Assembly: GCA_043772865.1 (NCBI GenBank)
Contig: JAYVFU010000260.1
Span: forward strand, 1-7,278
Origin: JACMMS01 sp043772865
GTDB taxonomy: Bacteria > Pseudomonadota > Gammaproteobacteria > Burkholderiales > Methylophilaceae
Direction of reading: 5' to 3'
Length of the DNA stretch: 7,278 bases
Every line of letters begins with the position of its first letter. Positions within the stretch are counted from its first letter, which is position 1. Under the pieces are notes generated by a model. It was not told where the DNA came from, searched no databases, and saw only the letters and a list, made by a program, of their open reading frames with translations. A program made the position numbers and the translations under genes. This document shows, piece after piece, positions 4,836-7,278 of the stretch.

Positions 4836-5075
4836 TCAGTATCCTTTATGTAGGGCTGTATTGAGTTCATCAATTACATTCACCCAATCCGCATCCATCA
4901 AAATCTCTTCTCTTAAGAAGGCTGCTTGAGTGGGTGTCCAGAACTGGGCTTCTGAAATTAAAGTGTTAGAATTTAATTTGCCATGTGTTGCAATAAACTG
5001 CTTGATGGCTTCTGAATCACTTGGCAGACCGAGTTGTGCAAATAAATTGCACATATTGTGTGTGAGTGGTTCCAT
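4836..5075 (-). CDS. DUF2789 family protein
   Basis: 79 residues, ATG at 5075 with GGAAG about 10 bases upstream. The start MEPLTHNMCNLFAQLGLPSD and the later F-W-T-P-T-Q-A-A-F-L-R-E-E and D-A-D-W-V-N-V-I-D-E-L are the conserved features of DUF2789, a family of small, acidic, mostly helical cytosolic proteins in beta- and gammaproteobacteria. Its biochemical role is not known. The length equals the family norm. It is the first gene of a minus-strand cluster with the thioredoxin-like and EF-hand genes, and is divergent from chrA across 111 bases that must carry both promoters. Confidence 0.88.
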   Translation of the reverse strand: MEPLTHNMCNLFAQLGLPSDSEAIKQFIATHGKLNSNTLISEAQFWTPTQAAFLREEILMDADWVNVIDELNTALHKGY

Positions 5076-5186
5076 GATAATTTAACTTCCAAATAGATGA
5101 AGCATACGTTAATTAAGCCTTTGTTGGGGATAAGCCTTGAGTAGTGTGCGGGCTTTTTATTGAGTTAACTAGTGAGTAAGAATTAA
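5076..5186. promoter_or_regulatory. Divergent intergenic region between DUF2789 gene and chrA
   Basis: These 111 bases must hold the promoters of both flanking genes, but no convincing -35/-10 pair could be singled out. TAAGCCTT is directly repeated at 5114-5121 and 5131-5138 (17-base period). AAGCC (5132-5136) can pair with GGCTT (5151-5155), followed by more T, which gives a weak terminator-like hairpin in the chrA leader. No regulator gene is adjacent. Confidence 0.35.
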
Positions 5187-6566
5187 ATGAATATAGACAA
5201 CCAGACGAGTTTAAGCACTTCAACGCCCAGCCCCATTTCGCTTAAGCAAGCCATGTTGTATTGGCTAAAACTAGGGTTTATCAGCTTTGGCGGGCCTGCT
5301 GGACAAATTGCCATTATGCATCATGATTTGGTGGAGAATAAACGTTGGATTTCAGAGCAGCGGTTTTTACACGCGCTTAATTATTGCATGGTGTTGCCAG
5401 GGCCTGAGGCTCAGCAATTAGCGACATACATCGGTTGGCTCATGCATAAAACTTGGGGCGGTATTATTGCGGGAGGGCTATTTTTTCTGCCTTCGTTTTT
5501 CATATTAGTCGGTTTAGCCTATGTGTATATGGCTTATGGTTCAGTGCCAGCGGTAGCAGGTGCCTTGTATGGAATCAAACCAGCCGTGGTCGCTATTGTG
5601 TTATTTGCTGCTTACAGAATAGGTTCGCGTACGCTTAAAAATTCTGTAATGTGGGTCATTGCGGCATTGGCATTTTTAGCTATCTTTGCATTTAAACTGC
5701 CGTTTCCTGCCATTGTGCTAACGGCTGGTTTTATTGGCTATATTGGCAGCCATCGCTATCCTGAGTATTTTAAAGTGGGTGGAGGGCATGGCAGCTCACA
5801 AAAAGCATTTGGCGCGGCGTTAATTGATGATGATAGCCCTACGCCAGAACACGCCTTATTTAGCTGGCGCAGGCTTAGTCAAGTTGCAATGGTTGGTGTT
5901 GCCTTATGGATATTCGTTATGGCAATACTCATTATCAACTATGGTTGGCATGGTGCTTTTACGCAGATGGGCTGGTTTTTTACTAAAGCCGCATTGTTGA
6001 CGTTTGGCGGCGCTTATGCCGTATTGCCTTATGTTTACCAAGGTGCAGTTGAGCATTATCACTGGGTAACGCCCACTCAAATGATTGATGCTTTAGCCTT
6101 AGGCGAAACCACACCTGGGCCACTCATTATGGTAGTCACTTTTGTGGGTTTTGTTGGGGGCTGGGTAAGCCAAGTATTTGGTGCAGATGCCCCATTTGCA
6201 TCCGCTTTTATTGCAGCCACACTAGTGACCTTCTTTACCTTTTTGCCGAGTTTTATTTTTATTTTACTGGGCGGGCCTTTTATTGAAACCACCCATGGCA
6301 ACCTCAAATTCACCGCACCACTAAGTGCTATTACAGCCGCTGTAGTTGGTGTGATTGTTAATTTAGCCCTGTTTTTTGCCTACCATGTATTTTGGCCGCT
6401 AGGATTTTCAAATCAAGCGCTTTCAAATGCGGTAGATTGGTTCTCGATAGCGCTTACATTACTAGCGGCAGTCGCCATTTTTAAATTTAAAACCAATGTG
6501 ATTATGGTGATTTTAGCGAGCGGTTTATTAGGAATGGCTTGGCGATTAATTCACTTGGCTTATTAA
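5187..6566 (+). CDS. chrA: ChrA chromate transporter, two-domain (CHR superfamily)
   Basis: 459 residues, an inner-membrane transporter of the CHR family; characterised members export chromate and give chromate resistance. Both halves of the duplicated protein are present. The N-terminal half carries FGGPAGQ (34-40) and LPGPEAQQLATYIGW (70-84). The C-terminal half carries LTFGGAYAVLPYV (271-283) and GETTPGPL (306-313). The rest is dominated by hydrophobic segments, about ten or more, with a hydrophilic loop around 195-230 between halves. The length is in the 400-460 range of long-chain ChrA. ATG 5187 has only a weak purine-rich site upstream; a later in-frame ATG at codon 23 would keep the conserved domain, so the exact start is uncertain. 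No chrB or other chr gene is adjacent, so chromate as substrate is inferred from family only. Its stop codon overlaps the stop of the convergent gene at 6563. Confidence 0.93.
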   Translation: MNIDNQTSLSTSTPSPISLKQAMLYWLKLGFISFGGPAGQIAIMHHDLVENKRWISEQRFLHALNYCMVLPGPEAQQLATYIGWLMHKTWGGIIAGGLFFLPSFFILVGLAYVYMAYGSVPAVAGALYGIKPAVVAIVLFAAYRIGSRTLKNSVMWVIAALAFLAIFAFKLPFPAIVLTAGFIGYIGSHRYPEYFKVGGGHGSSQKAFGAALIDDDSPTPEHALFSWRRLSQVAMVGVALWIFVMAILIINYGWHGAFTQMGWFFTKAALLTFGGAYAVLPYVYQGAVEHYHWVTPTQMIDALALGETTPGPLIMVVTFVGFVGGWVSQVFGADAPFASAFIAATLVTFFTFLPSFIFILLGGPFIETTHGNLKFTAPLSAITAAVVGVIVNLALFFAYHVFWPLGFSNQALSNAVDWFSIALTLLAAVAIFKFKTNVIMVILASGLLGMAWRLIHLAY

Positions 6567-7278
6567 GCTAAAGGCCTAATCGGGCTGCCAGTCCATCTAG
6601 TGCTATCTGCTAGCTGCTCACCTTTCATCACTAAAGATAAACTGTCTATATAAACATCATTGCCTATCAGCGTATCGTAAAGAATGATACTGCGTGAGCC
6701 TATGCAGCAATAGGCGCCCATAACAACGGGGCCAATTTTCATCACACGGTCTTCAAATAAGTGAGTTTGTGGGCCACTCATGTGATTGAGCTCAGTTTCA
6801 TCTCCTATGGTGACCATATCAAATTCAGTAAAGTCTGTTGTATCTAAAAACACGCGCCTTCCAACTTTTGCGCCAAGTAAACGTAAGAAAAATGGCAGCC
6901 ATAAAGTACCCTGCATAAAGTTAAGTAAAAAAGGTGCGCACAAGGCGTTGTAATAGGTGGTGACAGCCTCACTAATCCAAACAGGGTAGGTCCACATCGG
7001 GTATTGTGTTTTATGATAGCGACCTATGAGCGTCCACTTTAAAATACAAACCATAGCGAATAATGGCATGCCCACAAACCCCAGATAATATAGTGGCAAC
7101 CTCCAGAGTATGTCCAAAGGCGATTCGCTTATTAAAATATCATGTAAAAATGTGACTAATAAAGTGCTTGAAACAATCACAATCAGCTGCGGCAAAATAA
7201 TGCGAATGCTTTCTATGCTGGCGCGCATTAAAAAACGTGTTTTTGTCGGGTGCGTGGTGAGTTCATCTGGGTAATCAC
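6563..7278 (-). CDS. Pls/PosA-type synthetase, C-terminal membrane and beta-helix region (partial)
   Basis: The frame is open from the right edge to TAA at 6563, giving 237 visible residues; the N-terminus is outside the window. The ATG at 7228 is an internal Met, because in-frame codons continue upstream without a stop (DYPDELTTHPTKTRFL). The visible part has hydrophobic membrane segments (about visible residues 27-50 and 57-80), then a left-handed beta-helix hexapeptide region. Motifs are TTDFTEFDMVTIGDE, L-N-x-x-S-G-P-Q-T-H-L-F-E-D-R-V-M-K-I-G and the end R-W-x-G-S-P. This is the tail of Pls/PosA proteins, large enzymes with adenylation and carrier domains at the N-terminus; characterised members polymerise amino acids such as epsilon-poly-lysine. 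The adenylation domain cannot be seen, so the substrate is unknown, and a shorter acyltransferase-like protein cannot be fully excluded. Confidence 0.8.
   Translation of the reverse strand, partial: DYPDELTTHPTKTRFLMRASIESIRIILPQLIVIVSSTLLVTFLHDILISESPLDILWRLPLYYLGFVGMPLFAMVCILKWTLIGRYHKTQYPMWTYPVWISEAVTTYYNALCAPFLLNFMQGTLWLPFFLRLLGAKVGRRVFLDTTDFTEFDMVTIGDETELNHMSGPQTHLFEDRVMKIGPVVMGAYCCIGSRSIILYDTLIGNDVYIDSLSLVMKGEQLADSTRWTGSPIRPLA

Noticed and set aside
5453..6313. Open frames inside chrA on both strands (5453-5638 plus, 6077-6313 minus)
   Set aside because: The chrA frame carries all the conserved motifs across these positions; the other frames have biased composition typical of shadows.
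7226..7228. ATG at 7228 as the true start of the rightmost gene
   Set aside because: In-frame codons continue to the window edge with no stop, and the upstream residues fit the linker before the first membrane segment of Pls/PosA proteins.
1..7278. CRISPR array or intact tRNA/rRNA gene
   Set aside because: No regularly spaced repeats longer than about 10 bases and no complete cloverleaf or rRNA-like sequence were found.

Overview
The window looks like an AT-rich chromosomal stretch from a betaproteobacterium, most likely a methylotroph of the Methylophilaceae (Methylotenera/Methylovorus type). The basis is family resemblance: a PqqA peptide of the form seen in that group, a two-domain ChrA chromate transporter, a DUF2789 protein, the C-terminus of a Pls/PosA-type giant synthetase, and a CapA-like protein. 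The exact genus is an inference.

Left third (1-1260) is accessory in character. It opens with the last codons and right terminal repeat of an IS3-family insertion sequence. Next, on the minus strand, is a stand-alone pqqA gene of 23 codons with its own intrinsic terminator; no pqqB follows it. Upstream of pqqA on the same strand are two tandem genes for 58- and 59-residue proteins that are paralogues of each other. Then comes about 550 bases without a gene, holding a perfect 8-bp palindrome, a tandem GGGGTAACT repeat, a sequence vaguely like a tRNA 3' end, and a strong plus-strand terminator with no gene before it. Together these suggest an old integration scar, which is a hypothesis.

Middle (1374-3931, all minus strand) holds an exported protein of unknown function with its own promoter and terminator, an intergenic block of nested inverted repeats, a decayed XRE/Cro-C1 regulator pseudogene, and a coupled pair: a small exported protein whose stop codon overlaps the start of a periplasmic CapA-family protein.

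Right part (4113-5075, minus strand) is a compact likely operon: DUF2789 protein, a thioredoxin-like gene broken by a single-base frameshift, and an exported two-EF-hand calcium-binding protein. Divergent from it is chrA (5187-6566, plus strand). Convergent with chrA, and sharing its stop-codon bases, is the 3' part of a Pls/PosA-type gene that continues beyond the right edge of the window.

No rRNA, intact tRNA or CRISPR array was seen. The items most worth a second look are the orphan pqqA beside an IS end, the paired microproteins upstream of it, the nested inverted repeats at 1987-2211, and the two broken genes (XRE regulator, thioredoxin).
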